From: Pseudomonas sp. AKS31
GTDB taxonomy: Bacteria > Pseudomonadota > Gammaproteobacteria > Pseudomonadales > Pseudomonadaceae
Direction: 5' to 3'
Length of the DNA stretch: 35,468 nt
Assembly: GCF_023634765.1 (NCBI RefSeq)
Contig: NZ_JAMLFX010000011.1
Coordinates: 108,127-143,594 of the forward strand
Both the position numbers and the translations under genes were made by a program. Shown piece after piece: positions 8,393 to 17,094 of this stretch; within the stretch, counting starts at the first letter, position 1; every line of letters begins with the position of its first letter. The notes under the pieces are model-generated. The model saw only the letters and a list, made by a program, of their open reading frames with translations. It had not been told where the DNA came from and made no database searches.

Positions 8393-9166
8393 CCAGTAGT
8401 TTTCCACGGCCACCTGACCGGGCCGGCGGGACAGGCTGAGGCTCATGTGGCGTTTTTTCAGCAGCGCGCGCGCGTCATCGATCATCTGTGGATTACCGCA
8501 CAGCATGACGCGCGAGTGTTGCGCTGACAGCTCCACACCGGCTGCGCGCTCCAGCTCACCATTTTCAATCAGGGTGGTGATGCGCCCGTGCAGTGCGCCA
8601 GGATGCGCTTCACGCGTCACCGTCGCGATGAACTGCAACTTGTGCGCATGCTCGCTGAGGTAGTCACGCTGCGTGAGTCCGGCAATCAACTCTTGATAGG
8701 CCAACTCCCGCGCTTCGCGCACGCTGTACACCAGAATGATGCGCTCGAATTTTTCCCAGACTTCGAAGTCCTGCAGAATCGACAGAAAAGGCGCCACCCC
8801 GGTGCCTGTGGATAACAGCCATAAATCGCGGCCATCGACGAAGCGGTCAAGCGTCAGATAGCCGAAAGCCTGGCGATCCACCAACAAGGTGTCGCCGACC
8901 TGCAATCGGCTCAGCTCACTGGTAAATTCCCCGCCCGGTACGACGATGGAAAAGAACTCGAGGAACTCGTCAAAAGGCGACGACACCATCGAATAAGCGC
9001 GCCACACAATGCTGCCATCGGGCCTTGTCACACCGAGCCTGGCGAACTGCCCGGCGCGGAAACGAAAACCTGCGTCCCGGGTGGTCCGCAAGGTGAACAG
9101 GCTTGGGGTCAAGGGTTGAACATCAAGCAACGTCTGCGTGGTGTATTTCTCGGCGCTGGCGGTCAT
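8390..9166 (-). CDS. fpr: Ferredoxin--NADP+ reductase Fpr
   Basis: A 258-residue cytosolic FAD enzyme that moves electrons between NADPH and ferredoxin or flavodoxin, supporting redox balance and iron-sulfur repair. The FAD-binding motif RAYS is at residues 56-59 and the NADP-binding region includes LLSTGTGVAPFLSILQD. The ATG at 9166 has GGAG upstream and gives the 258-residue length usual for Pseudomonas Fpr; the longer in-frame extension is not family-like. It is divergent from the luxR pseudogene, as in P. putida, where the PpoR gene has this neighbour (recalled synteny). Confidence 0.93.
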   Translation of the reverse strand: MTASAEKYTTQTLLDVQPLTPSLFTLRTTRDAGFRFRAGQFARLGVTRPDGSIVWRAYSMVSSPFDEFLEFFSIVVPGGEFTSELSRLQVGDTLLVDRQAFGYLTLDRFVDGRDLWLLSTGTGVAPFLSILQDFEVWEKFERIILVYSVREARELAYQELIAGLTQRDYLSEHAHKLQFIATVTREAHPGALHGRITTLIENGELERAAGVELSAQHSRVMLCGNPQMIDDARALLKKRHMSLSLSRRPGQVAVENYW

Positions 9167-9482
9167 GGGGCACTCCATTGAACGATTGCCCTCAGTGTCG
9201 CGCATATTGTCTCCCTTAAACACCGACGATGAGTAATGGCATTCAGCTATTTAGCGACATGAATAGAAATTCAACTCATCAAGAAAACTTGAATGTAAAA
9301 CTGAAATTTAGGATGACGATCTGAATACTAAAGTCATCATTCGCTAAGAACCTTTTATAAAAACATTCCCACGATCGATATCGAAAAAATTTAATGCTCA
9401 TTGTACGAAACGTCCTACACTCCTTTCCGTGCCGGATCTTTTGGATCCATTCTGCACCCCGCAATAGCAATGGAGATTCAGT
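9167..9482. other. AT-rich fpr-luxR divergent intergenic region
   Basis: 316 bases that are visibly AT-richer than the surroundings, between two divergent genes. It must contain both promoters. I see no clear lux box palindrome and no -35/-10 pair with good spacing. The luxR ribosome site GGAG lies eight bases before its ATG. Confidence 0.4.
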
Positions 9483-10196
9483 ATGGAAACGTGGAAGGAG
9501 TCGCAGTTAAAGCAACTCACCTTCGCTAAGGGAATTGATGCTGCTTATCCGATTCTGTTGAGGTTTGCTGAAAACCTGGGCTTTAATTATTGCGCCGTTT
9601 CGGTGACTTCACCCCATCGGGAATTACACCTTGATACCTTGCAAATCAATAACTACCCGAAAGAATGGAGTACGCAATATGACCAAAAAAACTACGGTAA
9701 AATCGACCCACTAATAGCACACTGCAATCACTCAATGATGCCCATTGTCTGGAGCCAATCCGTATTCGCGCAAACACCTCAGCTATGGCAGGGTTTGCAG
9801 CAACATGGACTGCAACATGGCTGGTAACAGTCGTTCCACCATGAGCAAAGCGGTTTGTGCAGCATCATCAGCCTGGCGCGCAAGCACTGCCCCATCAGTC
9901 CCCTGGAGTTGTATGAACATTTTGGCTATATGTTCTACGCCACCAGTCACCTGAGTGAACTGTTTGCCCGGACATTGCCGCCCCAGTCTCTCAAGCCCCG
10001 CCAACCACATCTGTCGCCACGCGAACTGGAGGTTCTGCAATTGTCAGCCGGCGGCAAGACCGCCTATGAGATCTCGAAAATCCTCAGCCTGAGCGAACGC
10101 ACCGTGAACTACCACGTGCAGAACGTCATCGAGAAGCTCAACGTCTGCAACAAGATTTCCGCTGTCATCGCGGCCGCCAGAGCCGGCATCATCTAA
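9483..10196 (+). pseudogene. ppoR: LuxR-family AHL-receptor solo (PpoR-like), nonsense-interrupted
   Basis: A 237-codon LuxR-type quorum-sensing regulator, full length and in one frame, except that codon 115 is TAA (9825-9827). Upstream are the autoinducer-pocket residues of the family, W62, Y66, D75, P76, W90 and G113 (TraR W57, Y61, D70, P71, W85, G113). Downstream is an intact LuxR DNA-binding domain: LSPRELEVLQLSAGGKTAYEIS, then the recognition helix with ERTVNYHVQNVIEKL. Family members usually have Ser or Thr at this position, so TCA-to-TAA is the simplest origin. No synthase gene is adjacent, so it was a 'solo'; position next to fpr and rlmG matches P. putida ppoR (recalled). The gene is AT-richer than its neighbours: one 60-base row (9541-9600) has 26 G/C. 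Without readthrough, the product is a 114-residue ligand-domain fragment. Confidence 0.85.
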
Positions 10197-10373
10197 TCAA
10201 AGAGTCTTGCGTCCCCTATAAAACGTGCAGGTAATAACGTAGAAAAAAACGTACCATTCGCGCCCCTCCTGAGTGATGACCTGAACGTTCGGCGTTGCAT
10301 TACACTCGGGCGGTGCCGCAGCGCAATGTCAGGGCTGTGGAACACCCCGTTGATTACCCTGAGTTCCCGCCCC

Positions 10374-11498
10374 ATGCCTCTGCTTGATACGCCGTTTGCC
10401 CAACTCGACCTGATCCGCCAGCCCGAACAGCAGAACGAACCGCTGCAAGCCTTCGATGCCGCTGACGAATACCTGCTCAACCATCTGGCGGCGCAACAAC
10501 CGGCGGCGGACACGCGAGTATTGGTGCTCAACGACAGCTTTGGTGCCTTGGCTGCCAGTTTGTCGGGCAAGGTCAGGGTCAGTAGCAGCGGTGACTCGTT
10601 TCTGGGTTTCCAGGGCCTGGAAAAAAACCTGCTGCGCAATGGTCAGGCGTTTGACGCTGTTCGCGGGATTCCCGCCAGCGAGCCATTGGTCGGACCGTTC
10701 GACCGGGTGCTGATCCGCGTGCCGAAAACCCTCGCACTGCTGGAAGAACAACTGATTCGCTTGCAGGGACAACTCGCTCCCGGCGCCGAAGTCGTCGCAG
10801 CGGCCATGGTCAAACACCTGCCACGCGCCGCCGGTGATCTGCTTGAGCGCTACATTGGCCCGGTGCAAGCCTCGCTGGCGGTGAAAAAGGCTCGCTTGTT
10901 GATCGCCACGCCTGAAGCAAAAGCCCCGACAGTCTCGCCCTACCCGTCACGCTATCGCCTCGACGAGCCATCGATCGAGTTGCTCAACCACGCCAACGTA
11001 TTCTGTCGCGAAGGCCTGGATATCGGCACGCGAGCCTTCCTGCCGCATCTGCCGAAAAATCTGGGCAGCGCCCGAGTCGCCGATCTGGGCTGTGGTAATG
11101 GTGTACTGGCAATCGCGAGTGCTCTGCAAAACCCTGATGCGCACTACACGCTGGTCGACGAGTCGTTCATGGCGGTGCAATCGGCTCGCGAAAACTGGCG
11201 CGCAGCGCTGGGCGATCGTGAAGTGATCGTGCGAGCCGGCGACGGCCTGGCCGGACAGGAAGCGCAATCACTGGAGGTGGTGCTGTGCAATCCGCCGTTC
11301 CATCAGCAGCAGGTAGTGGGCGACTTCCTCGCCTGGCGCATGTTCCAGCAGGCGCGCGAAGCGCTGGTGGTGGGTGGCGCGCTGTATATCGTCGGCAACC
11401 GCCATCTGGGTTACCACAGCAAACTGGCGCGGTTGTTCCGCGGCGTGGAACAAGTGGCCGCCACGCCGAAATTCGTCATCCTCAAAGCGCGCAAGTAG
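10374..11498 (+). CDS. rlmG: 23S rRNA (guanine-1835-N2) methyltransferase RlmG
   Basis: A 374-residue SAM-dependent methyltransferase that methylates G1835 of 23S rRNA. The C-terminal catalytic domain has the SAM-binding motif DLGCGNG from residue 237 and the amino-methyltransferase motif NPPF at 306-309. The N-terminal half is the related but degenerate methyltransferase-like domain typical of RlmG/RsmC. I start at the ATG at 10374 (MPLLDTPFAQLDL); the 16-residue upstream extension is not conserved-looking. It is a single gene, convergent with the cio operon across a hairpin. Confidence 0.93.
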   Translation: MPLLDTPFAQLDLIRQPEQQNEPLQAFDAADEYLLNHLAAQQPAADTRVLVLNDSFGALAASLSGKVRVSSSGDSFLGFQGLEKNLLRNGQAFDAVRGIPASEPLVGPFDRVLIRVPKTLALLEEQLIRLQGQLAPGAEVVAAAMVKHLPRAAGDLLERYIGPVQASLAVKKARLLIATPEAKAPTVSPYPSRYRLDEPSIELLNHANVFCREGLDIGTRAFLPHLPKNLGSARVADLGCGNGVLAIASALQNPDAHYTLVDESFMAVQSARENWRAALGDREVIVRAGDGLAGQEAQSLEVVLCNPPFHQQQVVGDFLAWRMFQQAREALVVGGALYIVGNRHLGYHSKLARLFRGVEQVAATPKFVILKARK

Positions 11499-11506
11499 AT
11501 CTCAAG

Positions 11507-11535
11507 GCAAAAAAAACCCTCCGTGAGGAGGGTTG
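11507..11535 (-). terminator. terminator of the cio operon
   Basis: The stem AACCCTCC / GTGA / GGAGGGTT at 11515-11534 has eight As on its left, which read as a T-run on the minus strand. It closes the cioAB-DUF2474 operon and may also slow plus-strand transcription from rlmG. Confidence 0.85.
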
Positions 11536-11570
11536 CAAAACCGTACCCGAAGGCGCCGGGACGGGATGAT

Positions 11571-11738
11571 TCAGTGTGTGGTCAGGCCTGCGGCGTTCAT
11601 GAACATGCGCATCAGGCTGGCAGCGATAAACAGCACACCGACGCTGCCGACCCAGATCAAGGCCAACCAACCGAGCCGCTGCCACAGCGGTTTTTTTTCG
11701 GCTTCTTCAATATCGTGCAGGGAATGTTTGCCGGGCAT
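11571..11738 (-). CDS. DUF2474 single-pass peptide of the cio operon
   Basis: A 55-residue protein with a charged N-terminus (MPGKHSLHDIEEAEKKPLWQRLGW), one membrane helix (LALIWVGSVGVLFIAASLMRMF) and a short tail. This is the DUF2474 pattern found at the end of cyanide-insensitive bd-oxidase operons. By analogy with CydX/CydH in other bd oxidases it may be a small structural subunit; that is an inference. The ATG at 11738 is preceded by AGAGG about ten bases away; a longer start at 11783 would overlap the upstream spacer and is less likely. It follows cioB by 62 bases. Confidence 0.85.
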   Translation of the reverse strand: MPGKHSLHDIEEAEKKPLWQRLGWLALIWVGSVGVLFIAASLMRMFMNAAGLTTH

Positions 11739-11800
11739 TTTGTTAAACCTCTTCAACATTGATGGCGCCGCTGCCGACGCCATCGCGAGCAGGGTTGTGC

Positions 11801-12808
11801 TTAGTGATAACCGTCTTCATGGGTGACCTTGCCGCGGAACACGTAGTAGCTCCAGAAGGTGTAACCCAGGATGAACGGAATGATGAACAGCGTACCCACC
11901 AGCATGAACCCCTGACTTTGCGGCGGTGCGGCGGCGTCCCAGATCGAGATCGACGGCGGCACAATGTTCGGCCACAGGCTGATGCCCAGGCCGCTGTAGC
12001 CGAGGAAGATCAGCACTAGGGTCAGCAGGAACGGCATGTAGTTGGCGTTGCGCGCCACGGCGCGGATCAGTCCGTACATCGTCACCAGCACCAGAATCGG
12101 CACCGGCATGAACCAGAACAGGTTTGGCATGCTGAACCAGCGAGTTGCAATATCCGGATGAGCCATCGGCGTCCAGATACTGACAATACCGATCACGGCC
12201 AGCAGGACGAAAGCCAATGGCCGTGCCAGGTCATGCATCTGCTCCTGCAGCTTGCCCTCGGTTTTCATGATCAGCCAGGTGCAGCCGAGCAAAGCATAGG
12301 CAACCACCAATGCGGCGCCGCAGAACATCGTGAATGGTGTCAGCCAGTCCAGTGAGCCACCGGCAAACTGCCGATTGACCACCGGCAGGCCGTCGATGAA
12401 TGCTCCGAGCGCCACGCCCTGGAAGAACGTCGCCGCCACCGAGCCGCCGATAAAGGCTTTGTCCCACAGATGACGCTTGTCGTCCTTGGCCTTGAAACGG
12501 AACTCGAAGGCCACGCCACGGAAGATCAAACCGATGAGCATGAAGATCAGCGGCAGGTACAGCGCCGACAACACCACCGAATAAGCCAGCGGGAAGGCGC
12601 CGAACAACGCTGCGCCGCCCAGCACCAGCCAGGTTTCGTTGCCGTCCCAGACCGGGGCGACGGTGTTCATCATCACGTCACGGTCGACTTTGCCCGGGAT
12701 GAACGGGAAAAGAATCCCGATACCCAGATCGAAGCCGTCCATGACCACGTACATCATGATGCCGAAGATGATGATCACGGCCCAGATCAGCGGAAGATCA
12801 ATACCCAT
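11801..12808 (-). CDS. cioB: Cyanide-insensitive terminal oxidase subunit II (CydB family)
   Basis: A 335-residue CydB-family membrane subunit of a cytochrome bd-type quinol oxidase. The N-terminal signature IDLPLIWAVIIIFGIMMYVVMDGFDLGIGILFPF and the WDGNETWLV motif are present, with about eight to nine membrane segments. It begins three bases after the cioA stop, with its ribosome site AAGGAG inside the end of cioA, so translation is coupled. With CioA it oxidises ubiquinol and reduces oxygen in the inner membrane; in P. aeruginosa this enzyme resists cyanide. Confidence 0.95.
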   Translation of the reverse strand: MGIDLPLIWAVIIIFGIMMYVVMDGFDLGIGILFPFIPGKVDRDVMMNTVAPVWDGNETWLVLGGAALFGAFPLAYSVVLSALYLPLIFMLIGLIFRGVAFEFRFKAKDDKRHLWDKAFIGGSVAATFFQGVALGAFIDGLPVVNRQFAGGSLDWLTPFTMFCGAALVVAYALLGCTWLIMKTEGKLQEQMHDLARPLAFVLLAVIGIVSIWTPMAHPDIATRWFSMPNLFWFMPVPILVLVTMYGLIRAVARNANYMPFLLTLVLIFLGYSGLGISLWPNIVPPSISIWDAAAPPQSQGFMLVGTLFIIPFILGYTFWSYYVFRGKVTHEDGYH

Positions 12809-12811
12809 GGC

Positions 12812-14260
12812 TCAAATCTCCTTGGTCAGGCGAATGTCATCGTCGCCGTGATCGGCATCAGCCGTATCGTCGGCAGCGGACAACGGACGCGCAGGTGTGC
12901 GTTTCTTGCCTGGACCACCGTCCGGCGTCTCGGCGCCTTCGCTGATCTTCGGCCCCTTGCGCACCAGGCGCATCATGTAGCCGAGACCAGCGCCGAACAG
13001 GGCGAAATACACCACCACAAACATGATCAGCGTGATGCTCATCTGCATGAAGCTGTGGTTGGAAGACGCATCTGCGGTGCGCATCAAGCCGTAAACCACC
13101 CACGGCTGACGACCGATTTCCGTAGTGAACCAGCCCGCGAGAATCGCGATCAGACCGGACGGCCCCATCCACAACGCCAGGTACAGGAAAGGTCGCGAGG
13201 TGTACAGCGAGTCGCGTTTACGCAGCCACAGGCTCCACAAACCGGTGAAGATCATCAGGAAACCGAGGCCGACCATGATCCGGAACGACCAGAACACAAT
13301 GGTCGAATTCGGCCGGTCTTCCGGCGGGAATTCCTTGAGCGCCGGAACCTGTTTGTCCAGCGAGTGAGTCAGGATCAGGCTGCCGAGGTACGGAATCTCC
13401 ACGGCGAATTTGGTTTTCTCTTCTTTCATGTCCGGCCAGCCGAACAGGATCAGCGGCGTCGCTTCGTCGCCTTTGTTTTCCCAGTGACCTTCGATCGCGG
13501 CGATTTTCGCCGGCTGATGCTTGAGGGTGTTGAGACCATGGAAGTCGCCGATGACGGCCTGGATCGGTGCGACGATCAACGCCATCCACATCGCCATCGA
13601 CAGCATGGTGCGGATCGCCGGGTTGTCCTTGCCGCGCAGCAAGTGCCAGGCCGCCGAAGAACCGACGAAGAACGCCGTGGCGACGAACGCTGCCGTCGCC
13701 ATGTGCATCAGGCGATACGGGAATGAAGGGTTGAAGATGATCGCCAGCCAGTCGGTGGGGATGACTTGACCGTTGACGATCTCGAAGCCTTGCGGGGTCT
13801 GCATCCAGCTGTTGGAAGCGAGAATCCAGAACGTCGAAATCAGCGTACCGATCGCCACCATGACAGTGGAAAAGAAGTGCAGTCCGCGTCCGACCTTGTT
13901 CCAGCCAAACAGCATCACACCGAGGAAACCGGCCTCGAGGAAAAACGCCGTGAGCACTTCATAGGTCAGCAACGGCCCGGTGACGGCGCCGGCGAAATCC
14001 GAGAACCGGCTCCAGTTGGTGCCGAACTGGTAGGCCATGACCAGCCCGGAGACCACGCCCATGCCGAAGTTGACGGCAAAGATCTTCGACCAGAAATGGT
14101 AGAGGTCACGGTAGGTGTCGTTACGGGTTTTCAGCCACAAGCCTTCGAGTACCGCGAGGTAACTCGCCAGGCCGATGGTGATGGCCGGGAACAGGATGTG
14201 GAACGAGATGGTGAACGCGAACTGAATTCGGGCGAGATCGAGTGCCTCTAAACCGAACAT
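12812..14260 (-). CDS. cioA: Cyanide-insensitive terminal oxidase subunit I (CydA family)
   Basis: A 482-residue CydA-family subunit that carries the haems and the quinol site. Candidate haem ligands are visible: H21 (ISFHILFP), H186 (YRLMHMATA) and M329 (FWSFRIM), with conserved acids E101 and E109 and the GRQPW motif at 384-388. M329 is about 64 residues earlier than the equivalent Met393 of E. coli CydA, which shows the short Q-loop typical of the CIO subclass. AGAGGAAG precedes the ATG. A perfect ANR/FNR palindrome lies 164 bases upstream, which fits ANR control known for P. aeruginosa cioAB. The C-terminal tail is long, acidic and probably cytoplasmic. Confidence 0.95.
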   Translation of the reverse strand: MFGLEALDLARIQFAFTISFHILFPAITIGLASYLAVLEGLWLKTRNDTYRDLYHFWSKIFAVNFGMGVVSGLVMAYQFGTNWSRFSDFAGAVTGPLLTYEVLTAFFLEAGFLGVMLFGWNKVGRGLHFFSTVMVAIGTLISTFWILASNSWMQTPQGFEIVNGQVIPTDWLAIIFNPSFPYRLMHMATAAFVATAFFVGSSAAWHLLRGKDNPAIRTMLSMAMWMALIVAPIQAVIGDFHGLNTLKHQPAKIAAIEGHWENKGDEATPLILFGWPDMKEEKTKFAVEIPYLGSLILTHSLDKQVPALKEFPPEDRPNSTIVFWSFRIMVGLGFLMIFTGLWSLWLRKRDSLYTSRPFLYLALWMGPSGLIAILAGWFTTEIGRQPWVVYGLMRTADASSNHSFMQMSITLIMFVVVYFALFGAGLGYMMRLVRKGPKISEGAETPDGGPGKKRTPARPLSAADDTADADHGDDDIRLTKEI

Positions 14261-14666
14261 AAGTCTTCCTCTGTCAGGTAAAACCGGCTGTGGGGCTTTT
14301 GGCCCCTGCGCCTACTGCCCCCACGGATATGGAGTGCGGCGAATTCTGATTCGTTCTTTTTAAACAACCATCGCAACGCGGGGAGTCTGGCCAACGGGCC
14401 ACCAGAGCATGGCCCGGGAGGGTCTTGATCTGGATCAAGCAACGTTGAAAGAGTAGTCCCATTTCCGACGAAGAACTGCGTGGTCGTTTGCCGCGTGACA
14501 AGTTGCCTCACTGCAGCAGCAACCCTTTGCCATGCATCTCCTCGCCACACGCAGTCAGGCAACGGGCGAAATAGATGTCTGGCTAACTAAATTTTTTGTC
14601 ATAGCAACTTCCTGTTACAGACTGGTGATAACCTCGCCATTCCCCTCGAGCCAGACCTGCCTTCAG
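14261..14666. other. cioA-MFS divergent control region
   Basis: 406 bases with the ANR box (14424-14437), a GGGGC-TTTTG-GCCCC hairpin in the cioA leader (14292-14306) and an inverted repeat CGGGCC/GGCCCG (14395-14416). No protein-coding gene is evident; the in-frame extension of the MFS gene does not look like coding sequence. Confidence 0.5.
14424..14437. promoter_or_regulatory. ANR/FNR box
   Basis: TTGAT-CTGG-ATCAA is a perfect match to the FNR/ANR consensus palindrome. It lies between divergent cioA and the MFS gene, so ANR could act on either. In P. aeruginosa ANR represses cioAB when oxygen is low. Confidence 0.85.
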
Positions 14667-15905
14667 ATGCCCAGCCAAGAGCCCCTGCTGTTACGTCACC
14701 ATCGTCCGTTTCTTGCTTTCTGGTTCGCGCGGATTTTTACCGCCAGCGGCTTTCAGATGCTCACCGTGGCAATTGGCTGGAACCTCTACCAATTGACCGG
14801 CAACGTCCTCGATCTGGGTCTGGTCGGGCTGGTCGAATTCGCCCCGCGTGTGCTGTTCATGTTGCACACCGGGCATGTCGCTGATCGTTACGACCGGCGC
14901 AAAGTTGCGGCGATCTGTCAGTCGTTGCAGGCATTGATCGCCCTGGCGCTGGCCATCGGCAGCGCCACCGATCACGTCACCCGCGAGATGATCTTCATCC
15001 TCGCCTTCCTGCTGGGCGCGGCGCGTTCGTTCGAGATGCCGACCACCCAGGCACTGCTGCCGAGCATCGTGCCCAGCGCGCTATTCCCGCGGGCAGTGGC
15101 AGCGGCACAGTCGGCGCAACAGTCGGCCACCATCGTCGCCCCGGCGCTGGGCGGCTTGCTCTACGCGTTCGGCAGCGTCTGGGTGTATGGCCCGACCGTG
15201 CTGCTCTACGTCATTGCCTGCACCTTGATGCTCAACCTGCCCGCACGGCAAACGCCGCTGAACAAAGGCAAAGCGACGCTGGATTCATTGCTGGCGGGAA
15301 TTCGCTTCATTCGCAGTCGCCCGGACATTCTCGGCGCTATTTCGCTGGATTTGTTTGCGGTACTGCTCGGCGGGGCCACGGCGCTGCTGCCGGTATTCGC
15401 CAAAGACATCCTGCTGACCGGACCATGGGGCCTCGGCTTGCTGCGTTCGGCTCCGGCGGTCGGCGCACTGGGGATGTCGCTGTTTCTCGCGCGATTTGCC
15501 GTGGAGCGCAATGTTGGCCGGGTGATGTTCACGGCGGTCGGAATATTCGGCGTTGCGACCATCGCCTTCGGCCTGTCCACCTCGTTCTGGTTCTCGCTGG
15601 CAGTATTGGTGGTGCTCGGCGCGGCGGACATGATCAGCATGGTGATCCGCGCCTCCTTCGTACAACTGGAAACCCCGGACGAAATGCGCGGCCGGGTCAG
15701 CGCGGTGAACGGCCTGTTTATCGGTGCTTCGAATCAGCTCGGCGAATTCGAATCCGGCCTCACCGCCCACTGGTTCGGCACCGTGCCAGCGGTGGTCATG
15801 GGTGGCATCGGCACGCTGGTGGTGACTGGGACGTGGATCAAGTTGTTTCCGACGCTGGCGAACCGGGACCGGATGCATCTGCCGGCGGAAGAGGCGAAGG
15901 TCTGA
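14667..15905 (+). CDS. MFS exporter, EntS/DHA3-like
   Basis: A 412-residue, 12-helix major facilitator of the EntS/DHA3-like group, which exports siderophores or small drugs by proton antiport. After a short hydrophilic start come TM1 (FLAFWFARIFTASGFQML) and the A-motif-like loop GHVADRYDRRK between TM2 and TM3. A second-half loop reads SFVQLETPDEMRGRVSAVNGLFIGASNQLGEFESG, a block typical of this group. The start is uncertain: the ATG at 14667 directly precedes the family sequence but has no clear ribosome site, while earlier in-frame codons encode non-family sequence. No siderophore genes are nearby, so the substrate is unknown. Confidence 0.8.
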   Translation: MPSQEPLLLRHHRPFLAFWFARIFTASGFQMLTVAIGWNLYQLTGNVLDLGLVGLVEFAPRVLFMLHTGHVADRYDRRKVAAICQSLQALIALALAIGSATDHVTREMIFILAFLLGAARSFEMPTTQALLPSIVPSALFPRAVAAAQSAQQSATIVAPALGGLLYAFGSVWVYGPTVLLYVIACTLMLNLPARQTPLNKGKATLDSLLAGIRFIRSRPDILGAISLDLFAVLLGGATALLPVFAKDILLTGPWGLGLLRSAPAVGALGMSLFLARFAVERNVGRVMFTAVGIFGVATIAFGLSTSFWFSLAVLVVLGAADMISMVIRASFVQLETPDEMRGRVSAVNGLFIGASNQLGEFESGLTAHWFGTVPAVVMGGIGTLVVTGTWIKLFPTLANRDRMHLPAEEAKV

Positions 15906-15917
15906 AGCGATCCAGAC

Positions 15918-16463
15918 CTACAACTCCCCCGCCACTTTCGCCCGCAAGACCTTGCCGCCCAGTTGCTCGACCAGCGTCAAGGCAAATTCCAGCGCAGCGC
16001 CGGAGCCTTGGGCGGTGACGCAGTTGCCGTCGACCACCACCGGTTGATCAACAAATGTACAGCCCGACAGTTGATGACTGGTGCCGGGCAAACAGGTCAT
16101 GCGCCGTTGGCGCAACACGCCGAAGGTTTGCAGGGCGACGGCCGGGGATTCGGCGATGGCGGCGAACAGGCGTCCGGCGCTGGCCTGATCCTTGACCAAC
16201 TGTTGCAACGGTTGATGCGCCGTCAGGTGTTGTGCGCCGACGGCGCCGCCGGGCAGGACGATCAGGTCGAAGGTTTGCGCCAGCACATCGACCAGCATGC
16301 CGTCGGCGGTCAGGCGCGTGCCACGCGCGCAGGTGAGCATGCGTCGCCCTTCAATACTGGCGGCCACCACTTCGATGCCGGCCCTGCGCAGCACGTCGAT
16401 CAGGGTCACGCTTTGCAGATCATCGATGCCCTCGGCGAGGGTAATCAGGACTCTAAAGGTCAT
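15918..16463 (-). CDS. DJ-1/PfpI-family protein lacking the catalytic cysteine
   Basis: A 181-residue protein of the DJ-1/ThiJ/PfpI superfamily, closest in layout to YajL/DJ-1. The N-terminal conserved glutamate (E11 in LAEGIDDLQSVTLIDVLRRAGI) and the LIVLPGG strand-turn are present, as is the end block AQGSGAALEFALTLVEQL. At the nucleophile elbow, where family members read AxC(A/G), this protein reads AAIAESPA, with Ala104 at the cysteine position. The usual glyoxalase/deglycase-type chemistry is therefore not expected, and a binding or structural role is more likely. It converges on the MFS gene with only 12 bases between stops. Confidence 0.85.
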   Translation of the reverse strand: MTFRVLITLAEGIDDLQSVTLIDVLRRAGIEVVAASIEGRRMLTCARGTRLTADGMLVDVLAQTFDLIVLPGGAVGAQHLTAHQPLQQLVKDQASAGRLFAAIAESPAVALQTFGVLRQRRMTCLPGTSHQLSGCTFVDQPVVVDGNCVTAQGSGAALEFALTLVEQLGGKVLRAKVAGEL

Positions 16464-16530
16464 GGGCGTTATCCGCTGGGTGATCTTCCAAGCGTAGACA
16501 GCTTTGTCCGGCCCTGTTCGCAGACAGCCG

Positions 16531-16965
16531 TTACTTGATGTAAAGCTGGGTCGACATCGTGTTGCGTGGCGCGTTGATCGAGGTGTTGCTGAAGCTGAAG
16601 GTGCCTTCCTGCTTGCCCGCCAGATCGAAGGTATAAAGAGACCCGACGGTACTGCGCCCCGGGGTGCACTCGGTCAGGTTGCCATTATCAAAGGCACAGA
16701 CCGGCGCTCGGGTGCCGTTCACCTCGAAACCATCCAGGGTGGCATGCGGCTGGCTCTGACCGTATCCGACTTCCAGCACATAGACCTTGATGCTCGGCCC
16801 GTTGTGATTGCATTGGGTCTGCGTCTGGCCATCACCGATGTCTTCCAGGCCACAGGCCGGCGATTGCACCTTGATCACCTTCACTTGGGTCAACGGCTGC
16901 GCCGAGGCCGCCAGCGCTACCGGAGCCACGGCCAGCAACGCTGCAATCAAACCCGAAACCTTCAT
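16531..16965 (-). CDS. DUF4879 secreted protein
   Basis: A 144-residue exported protein. A clean signal peptide (MKVSGLIAALLAVAPVALA) is followed by a region I recognise as DUF4879 (Bacillus YolA-like), with paired cysteines and mostly beta-type sequence. It includes a GYGQSQPHATLDGFEVNG segment and an FSNTSIN-like tail. Function unknown. The in-frame ATG at 16980 is possible too (GGGAAG lies close by), but it would add a cysteine-containing MSRCW before the leader. It is monocistronic and divergent from the purine permease. Confidence 0.75.
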   Translation of the reverse strand: MKVSGLIAALLAVAPVALAASAQPLTQVKVIKVQSPACGLEDIGDGQTQTQCNHNGPSIKVYVLEVGYGQSQPHATLDGFEVNGTRAPVCAFDNGNLTECTPGRSTVGSLYTFDLAGKQEGTFSFSNTSINAPRNTMSTQLYIK

Positions 16966-17085
16966 CCAGCACCTGCTCATGCACTTCCCGCCCCGAAAAA
17001 ATCAGCGCGCAGTATGGCGCAGTTGGCTTCAACGCAAAACTTCGCCGACGATCGACACCAACAACCGCCATATTCCTCACGCTGC

Positions 17086-17094
17086 TGGTATGAT
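17086..17094 (+). promoter_or_regulatory. possible extended -10 promoter of the purine permease
   Basis: TGG-TATGAT is an extended -10 element (TGn plus a near-consensus hexamer) about 109 bases before the permease start. No good -35 hexamer accompanies it. Confidence 0.35.

Noticed and set aside
9841..10196. Separate downstream gene for the LuxR DNA-binding domain
   Set aside because: The ATG at 9841 is in another frame, and the in-frame TTG at 9855 has no ribosome site; a nonsense-interrupted single gene explains the data better.
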